A DNA stretch of 64,000 nt from Streptomyces sp. SW4 (GTDB lineage Bacteria > Actinomycetota > Actinomycetes > Streptomycetales > Streptomycetaceae), in contig QKWM01000004.1 in NCBI GenBank assembly GCA_003248315.1, positions 744,001 through 808,000 on the forward strand. Direction: 5' to 3'. The translations under genes were made by a program, and so were the position numbers. Within the stretch, counting starts at the first letter, position 1, and each line of letters opens with the position of its first letter. The notes below the pieces were generated by a model. The model had not been told where the DNA came from. It did not search any database and saw only the letters and a list, made by a program, of their open reading frames with translations. Below are positions 44,371 to 53,113 of the stretch, piece after piece.

Positions 44371-44438
44371 CTCAAACGCCGGACGGGCTACCTCCAGCCC
44401 CTCCGGCGTTTGAGGAGCGGGGCTCGGGGCGGAGCCCC
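44371..44438. repeat. palindromic intergenic element (REP-like)
   Basis: 19-nt arms 44371-44389 and 44396-44414 pair with one mismatch (arm begins CTCAAACGCCGGA), followed by a second hairpin GGGGCTC / GAGCCCC (44419-44438). I recall this CTCAAACGCCGGA-type palindrome with adjoining GGGGCTC as very abundant between Streptomyces genes. It separates the MetE-like gene from the SDR gene and could terminate the latter. Confidence 0.75.
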
Positions 44439-44482
44439 CGGGACGGGAAGGGTGAGGGCGGCGGGGGCGGAGAGGGTCGGGG

Positions 44483-45172
44483 TTATCTGCCGGGGCGGAC
44501 GGTGAGGTCGTTGACCTCTGCGTCGCGGGGGAGGTCCAGGGCCATGACGATCGTCGTGGCGACCGACTCGGGGTCGATCCACCGCGACGGGTCGTACTCC
44601 TTGCCCTCCTGCTGGTGCACCTTGGCCTGCATGGGACTGGCGGTGCGCCCGGGATAGACGGACGTGACCCGCACGCCGTTGCCGTGCTCCTCCTGCCGCA
44701 GGGAGTCGGCGAGCGCCTTCAGCCCGTGCTTGGAGGCGGCGTAGGCACCCCACTCGGCGTTCGCGGTGAGACCGGCCCCGGAGTTGACGAAGACCACGTG
44801 GCCCTGGGCGACACGGAGCTGGGGCAGCAGCAGACGGGTCAGCTCGGCGGGCGCGACGAGGTTCACGTTGAGCTGGTGGCGCCAGGTCTTCGGCGTCAGG
44901 TCGCCGACCGGACTGAGATCGACGACGCCCGCGATGTGCAGCAGGGAGTCGACCCGGTCGGGCAGCGTCTGGTGGGAGAGGGCCCAGGAGAGCCGGTCGG
45001 GGTCCGACAGGTCGCCGACCAGCGTGCGGGCCCCGGGGAACTCGGCCGCCAGCTCCTTCGCGCGGCCCGCGTCGCGGGCGTGCAGCACGAGCTGGTCGCC
45101 GCGCTGGTGGAGGCGGCGGGCGACGGCCGCGCCGATGCCGGAGCCGGCTCCGGTGATCACATGTGTAGCCAT
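44483..45172 (-). CDS. short-chain dehydrogenase/reductase
   Basis: 229 aa, intact classical SDR. It has ITGAGSGIGAAVARRLHQRG (TGxxxGxG cofactor motif), LLHIAGV in place of NNAG, HVVFVNSGAG with catalytic Ser, and YAASKHGLKAL (YxxxK). Short C-terminus. ATG 45172 (MATHVITGAG) is preferred; an ATG three codons upstream is also possible. Substrate unknown. It is 27 bp downstream of the LOG-family gene on the same strand. Confidence 0.88.
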   Translation of the reverse strand: MATHVITGAGSGIGAAVARRLHQRGDQLVLHARDAGRAKELAAEFPGARTLVGDLSDPDRLSWALSHQTLPDRVDSLLHIAGVVDLSPVGDLTPKTWRHQLNVNLVAPAELTRLLLPQLRVAQGHVVFVNSGAGLTANAEWGAYAASKHGLKALADSLRQEEHGNGVRVTSVYPGRTASPMQAKVHQQEGKEYDPSRWIDPESVATTIVMALDLPRDAEVNDLTVRPGR

Positions 45173-45199
45173 GCCCGCCATGCTCGCATCAGGAGCGGC

Positions 45200-45739
45200 T
45201 CACGCCACGCCCCGGCTCTCCTCCAGGTAGGCCAGCGCGCCGACCGGCTCCTCGGCGAAGAACACCAGGTCGGCCAGGGGGCGGGGCAGGAAGCCCTCGT
45301 CCTCCATGCGGCGGAACTGCTGCTTGAGGCCGTCGTAGAAGCCCGCGGTGTTGAGCAGGACGACCGGCTTGTCCGTGTGGCCGTGCTTCTTCAGTTCCAG
45401 GATCTCCGTGGCCTCGTCGAGCGTGCCCGTGCCGCCCACCATGATCACGACGGCGTCGGCCTTCTCCAGCAGCAGCCGCTTGCGCTCGGCGAGGTCCCGG
45501 GCGACGACCATCTCCTCGACGCCCTTGCGCGCCCGGTCGGAGAGGAACTCCACCGACACCCCGAGGAGCCGGCCGCCCGCCTCCTGCACGCCGTCCGCGA
45601 CGACCTTCATCAGCCCGACGTCCGAGCCGCCCCACACCAGGGTGTGGCCGCCCTTGCCGAGCAGCGTGGCGAACTCCTTGGCGGGGCGCGTGTAGCGCTC
45701 GTCGAGGTCGGCGGCGGAGAGGAAGACGCAGATGTTCAT
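45200..45739 (-). CDS. LOG-family protein (putative nucleoside 5'-monophosphate phosphoribohydrolase)
   Basis: 179 aa, intact, TIGR00730/LOG fold. The family motif appears as IMVGGTGTLDEATEIL (PGGxGTxxE type, here with VGG) and the start as MNICVFLSAADLDERYTRPA. Homologues cleave cytokinin or purine riboside monophosphates, though bacterial roles are often unproven. Its ATG overlaps the methyltransferase stop as ATGA, so the two are translationally coupled. Confidence 0.82.
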   Translation of the reverse strand: MNICVFLSAADLDERYTRPAKEFATLLGKGGHTLVWGGSDVGLMKVVADGVQEAGGRLLGVSVEFLSDRARKGVEEMVVARDLAERKRLLLEKADAVVIMVGGTGTLDEATEILELKKHGHTDKPVVLLNTAGFYDGLKQQFRRMEDEGFLPRPLADLVFFAEEPVGALAYLEESRGVA

Positions 45740-46541
45740 GCGTCCACGGTACGTGCGGGGTCCGACATCGCGGTCACCCGGATCTTCGACTGACGGTGCG
45801 GCAGCTTCTCCCAGTCGTCCATGAACCGGGCGGCGAGGCCGTGCCGGGCGGCCATGGCGACCAGCGTGCCCGTGCGGTAGTAGAAGTCCTCGCGCAGCAC
45901 CTGGTGCTCCGCGCCCTCCGTGCGGTCGAACGTGAAGTCGAAGAAGCCTCCGGGGCGAGGACCCGGCCGACGTGGGCGAAGCACTCGTCGATGACGTGCC
46001 GGGGCGAGTGCGAGAAGACGCTGTGCGCGTGCACGACGTCGAAGTGGGCGTCGGGCAGGAAGGCGAGGGTGAGGTCGTCGGCGAGGGTCAGGTGGGGCAG
46101 TTTCGCCTGGAGGCCCTCGCGGACGAGGGTGTCCTGCGCGGCGAGCAGGATGTGCGGCGAGATGTCGATGCCGTAGTAGTTGCCGGTGTCCAGGTAGTCG
46201 ATGAACAGCCGTCCGGCGCGGAGGTTGCCGCAGCCGATGTCGAGCATCCGGTGGTGCGGCTTCAGGCCGTGTCCGACCAGGTAGTCGAACTGCATGCGGC
46301 CGATGCGCTCCCAGCTCTCGCGCGAGGGGTTGTGGCCGACGGCGGCCTCGGCGCTGCGGGCGGTGTCGGAGGCCATCACCGCCCGGTAGTAGGCGATGTG
46401 GTCGCCGCGGTAGCGCAGTCGCAGCCAGGCGTCGCGTGCGGCCCGGCGGGCGTGCGCGGGCACGCGCGCGGGGTGGCGGAGTGCGTAGCGGGCCTGGTGG
46501 GCGAGGCTGCTGCGGTTCCGGGCGGTCGGCGTGGCGGCCAC
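45736..46541 (-). CDS. class I SAM-dependent methyltransferase (one frame break near 45952)
   Basis: About 268 aa after repair. The SAM-binding motif is HRMLDIGCGNLRAGRLFIDY, followed by YYGIDISPHILLAAQ and DVVHAHSVFSHSP. The N-terminus is basic (ALRHPARVPAHARRAARDAW). GTG 46541 has AGGAGG 7 nt upstream. The frame changes at VLAP/GGFFDFTF in a C run. Overlaps the LOG-family start by 4 bp. Substrate unknown. Confidence 0.85.
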
Positions 46542-46595
46542 GGGGTCCTCCTGCGGGTGTCGCGCCGGGTGCGGGGCGGTGACGGGCGGGGAAGG

Positions 46596-46662
46596 ATTCG
46601 GCTCGGGCGGGCGGGAGATCCGGCTCGGGCGTGCGGAAGGTTTCGGCTCGGGCGTGCGCTGT
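46596..46662. repeat. imperfect 21-24-bp tandem repeat, 3 copies
   Basis: Three copies of a unit containing CGGCTCGGGCG lie in the gap between the divergent methyltransferase and DUF427 genes, overlapping their promoter space. Confidence 0.55.
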
Positions 46663-46695
46663 ACTCGAGATACGGCTACCCGAGGAGGCGCGATC

Positions 46696-47019
46696 GTGAC
46701 CGCAGGGCACCAGATCACCATCGAGCGGAGCAGTCGGCACGTGCGCGTGGTGCACGGCGACCGGGTCCTGGCCGAGAGCGACGGGGCGCTGGTCCTGCAC
46801 GAGACGGGCTGTCCGGACCGCTACTACATCCCGGCCGAGGACGTGCGGCTGGACCTGCTGACCCCGTCCGGCACGCACACCTACTGCCCGTTCAAGGGCA
46901 CGGCCTCCTACTGGTCGCTGCCGGACGCGCCGGACCTCGTCTGGGCGTACCCGGACCCGAAGGCGGAGGTGCGGGAGATCAAGGACCACCTGTGCTTCTA
47001 CGAGGTGGAGCTGTCGTGA
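46696..47019 (+). CDS. DUF427 family protein
   Basis: 107 aa, intact. Contains RVLAESDGALVLHETGCPDR and YYIPAEDVRLDLLTPS, then THTYCPFKGTASYWSL, the compact beta fold of DUF427 with the conserved CPFKG and W. GTG 46696 follows GAGGAGG. Biochemical role unknown. Divergent from the methyltransferase and convergent with mnmA. Confidence 0.88.
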   Translation: MTAGHQITIERSSRHVRVVHGDRVLAESDGALVLHETGCPDRYYIPAEDVRLDLLTPSGTHTYCPFKGTASYWSLPDAPDLVWAYPDPKAEVREIKDHLCFYEVELS

Positions 47020-47026
47020 GGAAGGC

Positions 47027-47047
47027 CGCGCCCCCGGTGGGGGCGCG
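47027..47047. terminator. bidirectional terminator between DUF427 gene and mnmA
   Basis: Perfect 9-bp stem CGCGCCCCC / GGGGGCGCG with a 3-nt loop, within the 34-bp gap between convergent stops. Confidence 0.75.
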
Positions 47048-47053
47048 GGCGGG

Positions 47054-48181
47054 TCAGACGGCGCCGGCCGTCGCCCGGACCGTGGAGGCGATGGTCGCCG
47101 AGCCCACCACGCGCGTGCCGTCGTAGAGGACGATCGCCTGGCCGGGCGCGACGCCGCGGACCGGCTCGGCGAAGGTGACCTCCAGGGCGTCGCCGACGAC
47201 CTCGGCGGTGACCGCGGTCTCCTCGCCGTGGGCGCGCAGCTGGGCGGTGTAGCTCCCGGGGCCGGACGGGGCCGCGCCGCACCAGCGGGGCCGGATGGCG
47301 CGCAGTGCGGTGACGTCGAGGGCGTCGGCCGGGCCGACCGTCACCGTGTTGGTGACCGGGGAGATGTCCAGCACGTAGCGGGGCTTGCCGTCGGGGCGGG
47401 CGTGCCGATGCGCAGCCCCTTGCGCTGGCCGATGGTGAAGCCGTACGCGCCCTCGTGGGTGCCGAGCTTGTTGCCGGCCTCGTCGACGATGTCGCCCTCG
47501 GACCTGCCGAGCCGGGAGGCGAGGAAGCCCTGGGTGTCGCCGTCGGCGATGAAGCAGATGTCGTGCGAGTCGGGCTTCTTGGCCACCGCCAGTCCCCTGC
47601 GCTCGGCCTCCGCGCGGATCTCGTCCTTGGTGGTGACGGTGTCGCCGAGCGGGAACATGGCGTGCGCCAGCTGCTTGTCGTCCAGGACACCGAGGACGTA
47701 CGACTGGTCCTTGGCCATGTCGGAGGCGCGGTGCAGCTCGCGGGTGCCGTCCTCCTTCCGCACGACCTTGGCGTAGTGGCCGGTGCAGACCGCGTCGAAG
47801 CCGAGGGCCAGCGCCTTGTCCAGCAGGGCCGCGAACTTGATCTTCTCGTTGCAGCGCAGGCAGGGGTTGGGGGTGCGGCCCGCCTCGTACTCGGCGACGA
47901 AGTCCTCCACGACGTCCTCGCGGAAGCGGTCGGCGAGGTCCCAGACGTAGAAGGGGATGCCGATGACGTCCGCGGCGCGGCGGGCGTCGCGTGAGTCCTC
48001 GATGGTGCAGCAGCCGCGGGCGCCCGTGCGGAAGGACTGGGGGTTCGCGGAGAGCGCGAGGTGGACGCCGGTCACGTCGTGCCCGCCTCGGCCGCGCGGG
48101 CGGCGGCGACGGCGGAGTCGACCCCGCCGGACATGGCGGCGAGGACGCGGAGGGGCGGGTGCGCTGCGGGGTGTCAGTCAT
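47054..48181 (-). CDS. mnmA: tRNA-specific 2-thiouridylase (three frame breaks)
   Basis: About 376 aa after repair near 48158, 48082 and 47399. It thiolates U34 of tRNA Lys, Glu and Gln. It has the PP-loop SGGVDS ([18 protein letters not shown] after repair), the catalytic Cys pair in TPNPCLRCN and [10 protein letters not shown], and [16 protein letters not shown] [18 protein letters not shown] 48181 follows GGAAGG. All repairs add one C or G. Its sulfur donor, a cysteine desulfurase, is encoded about 1.4 kb upstream on the same strand (49590-50759), with the amidase and the DUF1304 gene between. Confidence 0.94.
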   Translation of the reverse strand: MTDTPQRTRPSASSPPCPAGSTPPSPPPARPRRARRDRRPPRALREPPVLPHGRPRLLHHRGLTRRPPRRGRHRHPLLRLGPRRPLPRGRRGGLRRRVRGGPHPQPLPALQREDQVRGPAGQGAGPRLRRGLHRPLRQGRAEGGRHPRAAPRLRHGQGPVVRPRCPGRQAAGARHVPARRHRHHQGRDPRGGRAQGTGGGQEARLARHLLHRRRRHPGLPRLPARQVRGRHRRRGRQQARHPRGRVRLHHRPAQGAAHRHARPDGKPRYVLDISPVTNTVTVGPADALDVTALRAIRPRWCGAAPSGPGSYTAQLRAHGEETAVTAEVVGDALEVTFAEPVRGVAPGQAIVLYDGTRVVGSATIASTVRATAGAV

Positions 48182-48241
48182 AGCCCTTCCAGGGTACGGG
48201 TGGCCGGGAACCGGGGCCCGCGCGTATCCGTTGACGATCAC

Positions 48242-48943
48242 ATGGGTGCGAGAAGGCGGTCCGCGGGCGGATCGAAGGACAGTGCGGGCGGGCCGAGGGA
48301 CGGTGACCGGCGCATCGGCCGGCGCGCGCTGATCGTCGGCGGGGCCGCGGCGGCGGTCGGTTCGGCGGTGCTCGCGCGGGACGAGCTGGGCCGGCTGTGG
48401 TGGCGGGTGCCCGGGGTGGAGAAGCCGCGCACGCCGGGGGCGGTGGACTACCGGGGCGCGCGGTGGGTGGCGGCCTCGGACGCGAACTGGCGGCGGGCGG
48501 ACCGGCCCGAGGACTTCGGCATCGACATGGTGATCGTCCATGTCACGCAGGGCAGTCTCGCGAGCGCCGTGAAGGCGTTCCAGGACCCGGGGCACCAGGC
48601 GGCCACGCACTACATAGTCGGCCAGGACGGGCGGGTGACCCAGATGATCCGCGAGCTGGACGTGGCCTACCACGCGGGCAACCGCGACTACAACGAACGC
48701 AGTGTCGGCATCGAGCACGAGGGGTTCGTGGACCGGCCGCAGGACTTCACCGACGCGATGTACGAGGCGTCGGCGCGGCTGACGGCCGGCATCTGCGCGC
48801 GGTACGGGATCCCCGTGGACCGGGAGCACATCATCGGCCATGTGGAGGTGCCGGGCACCGACCACACCGACCCGGGGCCGCACTGGGACTGGGACCGGTA
48901 CCTGAAGCTGGTGCGACGGGCGGGCACGGCGGCCCCCGCCTGA
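48242..48943 (+). CDS. secreted N-acetylmuramoyl-L-alanine amidase (amidase_2), Tat-type signal
   Basis: 233 aa, intact. The N-terminus contains RRIGRRALIVGGAAAAVGSA, a twin-arginine-like signal. The amidase_2/PGRP-type fold has its zinc His in IDMVIVHVTQGS, the ATHYIVGQDGRVTQMI strand, VAYHAGNRDYNERSVGIEHE and the second His/Asp in IIGHVEVPGTDHTDPG. It hydrolyses the MurNAc-L-Ala bond of peptidoglycan. Divergent from mnmA. The ATG at 48242 has no clear ribosome site. Confidence 0.85.
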   Translation: MGARRRSAGGSKDSAGGPRDGDRRIGRRALIVGGAAAAVGSAVLARDELGRLWWRVPGVEKPRTPGAVDYRGARWVAASDANWRRADRPEDFGIDMVIVHVTQGSLASAVKAFQDPGHQAATHYIVGQDGRVTQMIRELDVAYHAGNRDYNERSVGIEHEGFVDRPQDFTDAMYEASARLTAGICARYGIPVDREHIIGHVEVPGTDHTDPGPHWDWDRYLKLVRRAGTAAPA

Positions 48944-48977
48944 CCCCGGCCCGCGCGGCCGGCGTGCGCCGGCCGGT

Positions 48978-49077
48978 CCGGCCGTGCGCGTACCGCCGGC
49001 ATCCGCCCGCTCCGGCCGCGCGCGTACCGCCGGCATCCGCCCGCTCCGGCCGCGCGCGTACGCCGGTATCCGCCCGG
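48978..49077. repeat. 34-bp tandem repeat, 3 copies
   Basis: Units 48978-49011, 49012-49045 and 49046-49077. The first two differ at one position; the third is slightly shortened. Each contains CGTACCGCCGGCATCCGCCC or a close variant. It fills the gap between convergent amidase and DUF1304 genes. Confidence 0.85.
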
Positions 49078-49093
49078 CACGGCCCGCCGCCGG

Positions 49094-49467
49094 TCAGAAG
49101 AGGGCGGCGAGCAGGGCGGCGGCCGGGACCAGTCCCTGGCCGAGCGCCCCTTGCCACAGGCGGGGAAGGAGACGGCGAAGACGAGCGCGGAGACGACGAG
49201 GAAGGAGCACAGGTAGAGGACCAGCGTGCGGCCGGCCGTGGTGTCGCCGGTGTGCAGCAGGACCACTCCGGCGACCAGCCCCAGGCCGAGAAGAAGGTTG
49301 TAGACCGCGACGCCGGAGCGCCACACCGTCGCTTCCGGGGCGTCGGCGGTGGAGGTGGTGAGGAAGCGGCGGACCGCCGGGCGGCCGTAGCAGAAGCGCT
49401 CCAGGACGCCCACGACCAGATGGATCACGGCCGCCAGCACGGCGAGGACCTGCGTGAGGACGTTCAC
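49094..49467 (-). CDS. DUF1304-like integral membrane protein (one frame break near 49147)
   Basis: About 124 aa after repair, four hydrophobic segments: TQVLAVLAAVIHLVVGVLE, SGVAVYNLLLGLGLVAGVVL, LVLYLCSFLVVSALVFAVSF and GLVPAAALLAALF. EATVWRSGVAVYNLLLG and the compact four-helix layout fit DUF1304. GTG 49467 is the probable start with weak ribosome site GGGA. Function unknown. Flanked on both sides by tandem repeats. Confidence 0.75.
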
Positions 49468-49485
49468 TCCCGGAGTGTGCGGCGG

Positions 49486-49569
49486 GCGCGGCGGGCCGGC
49501 AACCCGTGGCGGTGCGCGGCGGGCCGGCAACCCGTAGCGGTGCGCGCCGGCCCGGCAACCCGTGGCGGT
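49486..49569. repeat. 28-bp tandem repeat, 3 copies
   Basis: Units 49486-49513, 49514-49541 and 49542-49569, each with CCGGCAACCCGTGGCGGT or a one-base variant, then a decayed fourth. It lies between the DUF1304 gene start and the cysteine desulfurase stop. Confidence 0.85.
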
Positions 49570-49589
49570 GCGCCGCGGTCCGGGCGGCC

Positions 49590-50759
49590 CTACGTCAGGC
49601 CCGCCGCCCGTGCGCGCTCCACCACCGGGCCGATGGCCTTGGCGACCGCCTCCACGTCGGCGGCCGTGGAGGTGTGGCCGAGGGAGAAGCGCAGGGTGCC
49701 GCGGGCCAGGTCGGGGTCGGTGCCGGTGGCCAGCAGGACATGGCTGGGCTGGGCCACGCCGGCGGTGCAGGCGGAGCCGGTGGAGCACTCGATGCCCTGG
49801 GCGTCCAGCAGCAGGAGCAGGGAGTCGCCCTCGCAGCCCGGGAAGGTGAAGTGGGCGTTGGCCGGAAGCCGGCCCTCGGGTGCCGGGTCGCCGCCGAGGA
49901 CGGCGTCCGGGACCGCCGTACGGACCGCCTCGACGAGGGCGTCGCGCAGGGCGCCGATCTCGCGGGCGAACCACTCGCGCTGCGCGGCGGCGAGCCGGGC
50001 GGCGACGGCGAAGGAGGCGATCGCGGGGACGTCGAGCGTGCCGGAGCGGACGTGGCGTTCCTGACCGCCGCCGTGCAGCACGGGCACGGGGCTGTGCTCG
50101 CGGCCGAGGACGAGCGCGCCGATGCCGTAGGGGCCGCCGATCTTGTGGCCGGACACGGTCATCGCGGCGAGGCCGCTGGCACCGAAGTCGACCGGCAGCT
50201 GGCCGACGGCCTGGACGGCGTCGGCGTGCAGCGGGACACCGAACTCGGCGGCGACGTCGGCCAGTTCGCGGACCGGCATCACCGTGCCGATCTCATTGTT
50301 GGCCCACATCACGGTGGCCAGGGCGACGTCGCCGGGGTCGCGGGCGATGGCCTCGCGCAGCGCCTCGGGGTGGACGCGGCCGTGGGCGTCGACGGGGAGG
50401 TACTCGACGGTGGCGCCCTCGTGTTCGCCGAGCCAGTGCACGGCGTCGAGGACGGCGTGGTGCTCGACCGGGCTGGCCAGCACCCGGGTGCGGGCCGGGT
50501 CGGCGTCGCGGCGGGCCCAGTACAGGCCCTTGACGGCGAGGTTGTCGGCCTCGGTGCCGCCGGAGGTGAAGACGACCTCGCTGGGGCGGGCGCCGAGGGC
50601 TTCGCCCAGGGCTTCCCGGGCCTCCTCGACGGTGCGCCGCGCGCGGCGGCCGGCCGCGTGCAGGGAGGAGGCGTTGCCGGTGACGCTCAGCTGCGCGGTG
50701 AGTGCCTCGACTGCCTCGGGGAGCATCGGGGTGGTCGCGGCGTGGTCGAGGTAAGCCAT
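49590..50759 (-). CDS. cysteine desulfurase (NifS/IscS-like)
   Basis: 389 aa, intact PLP enzyme releasing sulfur from cysteine as a persulfide. Motifs are [32 protein letters not shown], the PLP His in [11 protein letters not shown], the PLP Lys in [15 protein letters not shown] and the active-site Cys in [20 protein letters not shown] (class I type). ATG 50759. It likely supplies sulfur to MnmA, about 1.4 kb away on the same strand; Streptomyces also has a suf-type desulfurase elsewhere. Confidence 0.94.
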   Translation of the reverse strand: MAYLDHAATTPMLPEAVEALTAQLSVTGNASSLHAAGRRARRTVEEAREALGEALGARPSEVVFTSGGTEADNLAVKGLYWARRDADPARTRVLASPVEHHAVLDAVHWLGEHEGATVEYLPVDAHGRVHPEALREAIARDPGDVALATVMWANNEIGTVMPVRELADVAAEFGVPLHADAVQAVGQLPVDFGASGLAAMTVSGHKIGGPYGIGALVLGREHSPVPVLHGGGQERHVRSGTLDVPAIASFAVAARLAAAQREWFAREIGALRDALVEAVRTAVPDAVLGGDPAPEGRLPANAHFTFPGCEGDSLLLLLDAQGIECSTGSACTAGVAQPSHVLLATGTDPDLARGTLRFSLGHTSTAADVEAVAKAIGPVVERARAAGLT

Positions 50760-50851
50760 GGTGACGCCGATTCTACGGGGCCGCCGCAGCGGACAGGGGC
50801 GCCCGGTCGGCCTGTTCGGCGCACGGCTCGCACGCTCCGGGGCCGCGCGGC

Positions 50852-51118
50852 TCAGAAGCTCCAGGACACCGAGCCGTCGGCCTGCATGAACGCCAGCAGG
50901 ACCAGCAGGTCGGCGATGCCCAGGCCGAGGCCGAGCCAGGCGCGCCCGCGGCGGTCGGTGCCGCGCCACAGGGCGAGGCTCGCCAGGACGACGGCGACCG
51001 GGCCGAGGAACACGTTGAACACGAGGAGGCCGAGCAGGCCGAGGACGAAGGACGCGACGGCCATGCCGTCGGTGTCGCGGATGCCGGTGCGGCGGGTGGC
51101 CGGTGCGGTGAGCTGCAT
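50852..51118 (-). CDS. DUF4190-like small membrane protein
   Basis: 88 aa. A short polar N-terminus ([18 protein letters not shown]) precedes two hydrophobic segments typical of DUF4190 ([20 protein letters not shown] then [14 protein letters not shown], and [20 protein letters not shown]). ATG 51118 with AGGAG upstream. It follows another small membrane gene by 32 bp on the same strand, probably one transcript. Function unknown. Confidence 0.72.
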   Translation of the reverse strand: MQLTAPATRRTGIRDTDGMAVASFVLGLLGLLVFNVFLGPVAVVLASLALWRGTDRRGRAWLGLGLGIADLLVLLAFMQADGSVSWSF

Positions 51119-51150
51119 GGTGGTCTCGTCTCCTGGTCTCGCGGCTGCGG

Positions 51151-51318
51151 TCAGTGGGCGGAGGTGCCGCGGCGGCGGCCGTGCCGCTCGCGGAGGGCGA
51201 AGACGCCGAGCCAGAGGGCGATGACGGCGCCGAGGGCGACGGAGAGGCTCAGCGGCGCGTGGGCGACGGTGCCCAGGACGACGCCGAGGAGCAGGAGCGC
51301 GGCGACGAGAAACAGCAT
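51151..51318 (-). CDS. 55-aa small membrane protein
   Basis: [20 protein letters not shown], then a second hydrophobic helix ([20 protein letters not shown]) and a basic tail ([13 protein letters not shown]). Two-helix hairpin with positive C-terminus. Codon bias is that of a true gene. ATG 51318 behind GGGGGA. Adjacent to and divergent from a TetR gene, so probably its target together with 50852-51118. Confidence 0.65.
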   Translation of the reverse strand: MLFLVAALLLLGVVLGTVAHAPLSLSVALGAVIALWLGVFALRERHGRRRGTSAH

Positions 51319-51336
51319 GGAAGCGATCCCCCAGAG

Positions 51337-51368
51337 TTGGTGAACGACTGTAGTAACACTTGTTCACT
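51337..51368. promoter_or_regulatory. inverted GTGAAC / GTTCAC pair between small membrane genes and tetR
   Basis: GTGAAC near 51340 and GTTCAC near 51362 lie 17 bp apart in the divergent promoter region. A further CAGTT / AACTG repeat with a 3-bp spacer occurs at about 51414-51426 just before the TetR ATG. Candidate TetR operators. Confidence 0.4.
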
Positions 51369-51432
51369 GACTATCCAGTCTAGCGCGCTTCATGGCTTTG
51401 CAATTCCGGAGAACAGTTGTTAACTGCATGGC

Positions 51433-52080
51433 ATGAGTCACACCCTCGGCACCCGGCAGCAGCAGAAGCAGCGGACCCGGCAGGCGCTCCTGGACGCGGC
51501 GCTGGGCCTGCTGGAGGAGCAGAGTCTGAGCAGCCTGGGTCTGCGCGAGGTCACCCGCGCGGTCGGGATCGCGCCGACCGCCTTCTACCGGCACTTCGCC
51601 TCCACGGCGGATCTCGGCGTGGCGCTGGTCGAGCAGGCCCTGGGCAGCCTGCATCCGACGATCCGGACCATCGTGGCCACGGCCGGCGACCGCGACGAAC
51701 GCATCGCCCGCGCCGTGGAGTTGATCGCCTCGCACGTGGAGGCCCATCCGGCGCACATCCGCTTCATCGCGCGGGAGCGGCACGGCGGGGTGCGGGCGGT
51801 GCGGGAGGCGATCCGGTCCCAACTGGACCGTTTCGCCGAGGAGGTGAAGGCCGAACTGGCCGAGGACCCGGTGTCGGCCGGGTGGGACGACGACGACCTG
51901 CTGATGCTCGCGGGCCTCTACGTCGACCAGATGCTGATCGCCGCCTCGCTGTTCCTGGAGACGGTCGCGGCCCCGGAGGAGGAGCGGCGCGGCGTCGCCG
52001 AACTGGCGGCCCGCCGGCTGCGCCTCATCAGCATCGGGCGCCGCCACTGGCTGGACCGCCCGGCGGCCGGCGACGCCTGA
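51433..52080 (+). CDS. TetR-family regulator, FabR-like
   Basis: 215 aa, intact. The TetR HTH is SLSSLGLREVTRAVGIAPTA then FYRHFASTADLGVALVE, closest in feel to FabR-type regulators, with a helical C-terminus. ATG 51433. Divergent from two small membrane protein genes and convergent with a thioesterase-like gene. Ligand unknown; an acyl-CoA/lipid effector is a guess from similarity. Confidence 0.85.
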   Translation: MSHTLGTRQQQKQRTRQALLDAALGLLEEQSLSSLGLREVTRAVGIAPTAFYRHFASTADLGVALVEQALGSLHPTIRTIVATAGDRDERIARAVELIASHVEAHPAHIRFIARERHGGVRAVREAIRSQLDRFAEEVKAELAEDPVSAGWDDDDLLMLAGLYVDQMLIAASLFLETVAAPEEERRGVAELAARRLRLISIGRRHWLDRPAAGDA

Positions 52081-52112
52081 CACCGGCCGCCGGGCGGCAA
52101 CGGCCGCCACTC

Positions 52113-52136
52113 GCCCGAGCCGTACCCGGCTCGGGC
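52113..52136. terminator. terminator hairpin after tetR
   Basis: Perfect 10-bp stem GCCCGAGCCG / CGGCTCGGGC with a TACC loop. A second hairpin (11-bp arms at 52177-52187 and 52194-52204) overlaps the thioesterase stop. Between them (52133-52170) lies a GGCTTC hexanucleotide microsatellite. Confidence 0.65.
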
Positions 52137-52186
52137 TTCGGCTCCGGCTTCGGCTTCGGCTTCGGCTTCGAAGGAGCGCGTCCGGC

Positions 52187-53047
52187 TCAGCCGAGCCGGA
52201 CGCGGGCCAGCTGGCGGGACTGCGCCACCAGCCGGTCGGCGCTGTCCCAGACCTCGGCGTCCTCCTCGAGGAAGCCGCCGGCCAGGTTGCGCGTGGTGAT
52301 GGAGACCCGCAGCGGGCCGGGCGCCGGGCGGCAGCGCACGTGCACGGTCAGCTCGACGGTGGGCACCCATCCGGTCAGGCCCAGCTCGAAGGCGGTGGGC
52401 GGCAGCGCGTCCACGGCCAGCAGCAGCGACAGCGGATCGGCGTCCCGGCCGTCGGCCAGCCCGAACCACCCCCGCATCTCCCCCTTGCCGGACGGCCGGC
52501 CCAGGGCCCAGCCCAGCGTGGCCGGGTCCAGCTTGAGCATCAGCCGGTCGGCGATGGCGGAGCTGCCGGAGACCGGGGCCGGGCCGTCACCGGCGCCGAA
52601 GCACTGCTCGATCGGCGGGAGGGCGGGCGGCTCGGCCGCGGTGCGCACGTCGTCCGGCAGCGCGTCCAGGTCGCCGTAGGAGGCGAGGACGCGGATCCGC
52701 TCGACCTCGGCGCCCTGCTCGTCGTACTGGAAGAGGGAGGCCTGGCCGGTGGAGAGGGTGCGGCCGGTGCGCACGGTCTCGGTGCGGATCACCGCGGGGC
52801 CCGGCTGCGAGGCCGTCAGGTAGTGCGCCGAGACGGTGAACGGGTCGGGGTGCGGGAGGGCGTCGGCGAGGGCGCGCCCCAGCACGGCCAGCAGATAGCC
52901 GCCGTTGACGGCGTTGATGATCGTCCAGCCGGCGGAGAGGTCGATGTCGTAGACGCCGGGCGCGCGCCGGGTCACGGCCGTGTCCCGGTCGAACTCGCTG
53001 TCGCCGACGACGGCCCGGGTGGCCGGGGCGGAGGCTGCTTCTGGCAT
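52187..53047 (-). CDS. acyl-CoA thioesterase-like (double hot-dog) protein
   Basis: 286 aa, intact. It has SAGWTIINAVNGGYLLAVLG, PFTVSAHYLTASQPGPAV and WVPTVELTVHVRCRPAPGPL: the duplicated hot-dog layout of TesB/thioesterase-like family proteins in actinobacteria, with second half around DGRDADPLSLLLAVDALPPT. Catalytic residues are not certain. ATG 53047. A CTAC / GTAG inverted repeat at 53070-53083 just upstream is a candidate operator. Likely lipid metabolism. Confidence 0.78.
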   Translation of the reverse strand: MPEAASAPATRAVVGDSEFDRDTAVTRRAPGVYDIDLSAGWTIINAVNGGYLLAVLGRALADALPHPDPFTVSAHYLTASQPGPAVIRTETVRTGRTLSTGQASLFQYDEQGAEVERIRVLASYGDLDALPDDVRTAAEPPALPPIEQCFGAGDGPAPVSGSSAIADRLMLKLDPATLGWALGRPSGKGEMRGWFGLADGRDADPLSLLLAVDALPPTAFELGLTGWVPTVELTVHVRCRPAPGPLRVSITTRNLAGGFLEEDAEVWDSADRLVAQSRQLARVRLG

Positions 53048-53069
53048 GGCTGAACGGTACAACAAGGGA

Positions 53070-53083
53070 CTACTAAGCGGTAG
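53070..53083. promoter_or_regulatory. inverted repeat upstream of thioesterase gene
   Basis: CTAC and GTAG around TAAGCG, 23 bp before the ATG at 53047. It resembles the short TetR-type sites seen upstream of actinobacterial lipid genes, but arms are only 4 bp. Confidence 0.3.
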
Positions 53084-53113
53084 CTTTTGGCGGCGGCCGG
53101 CCCATGAGGCCGC

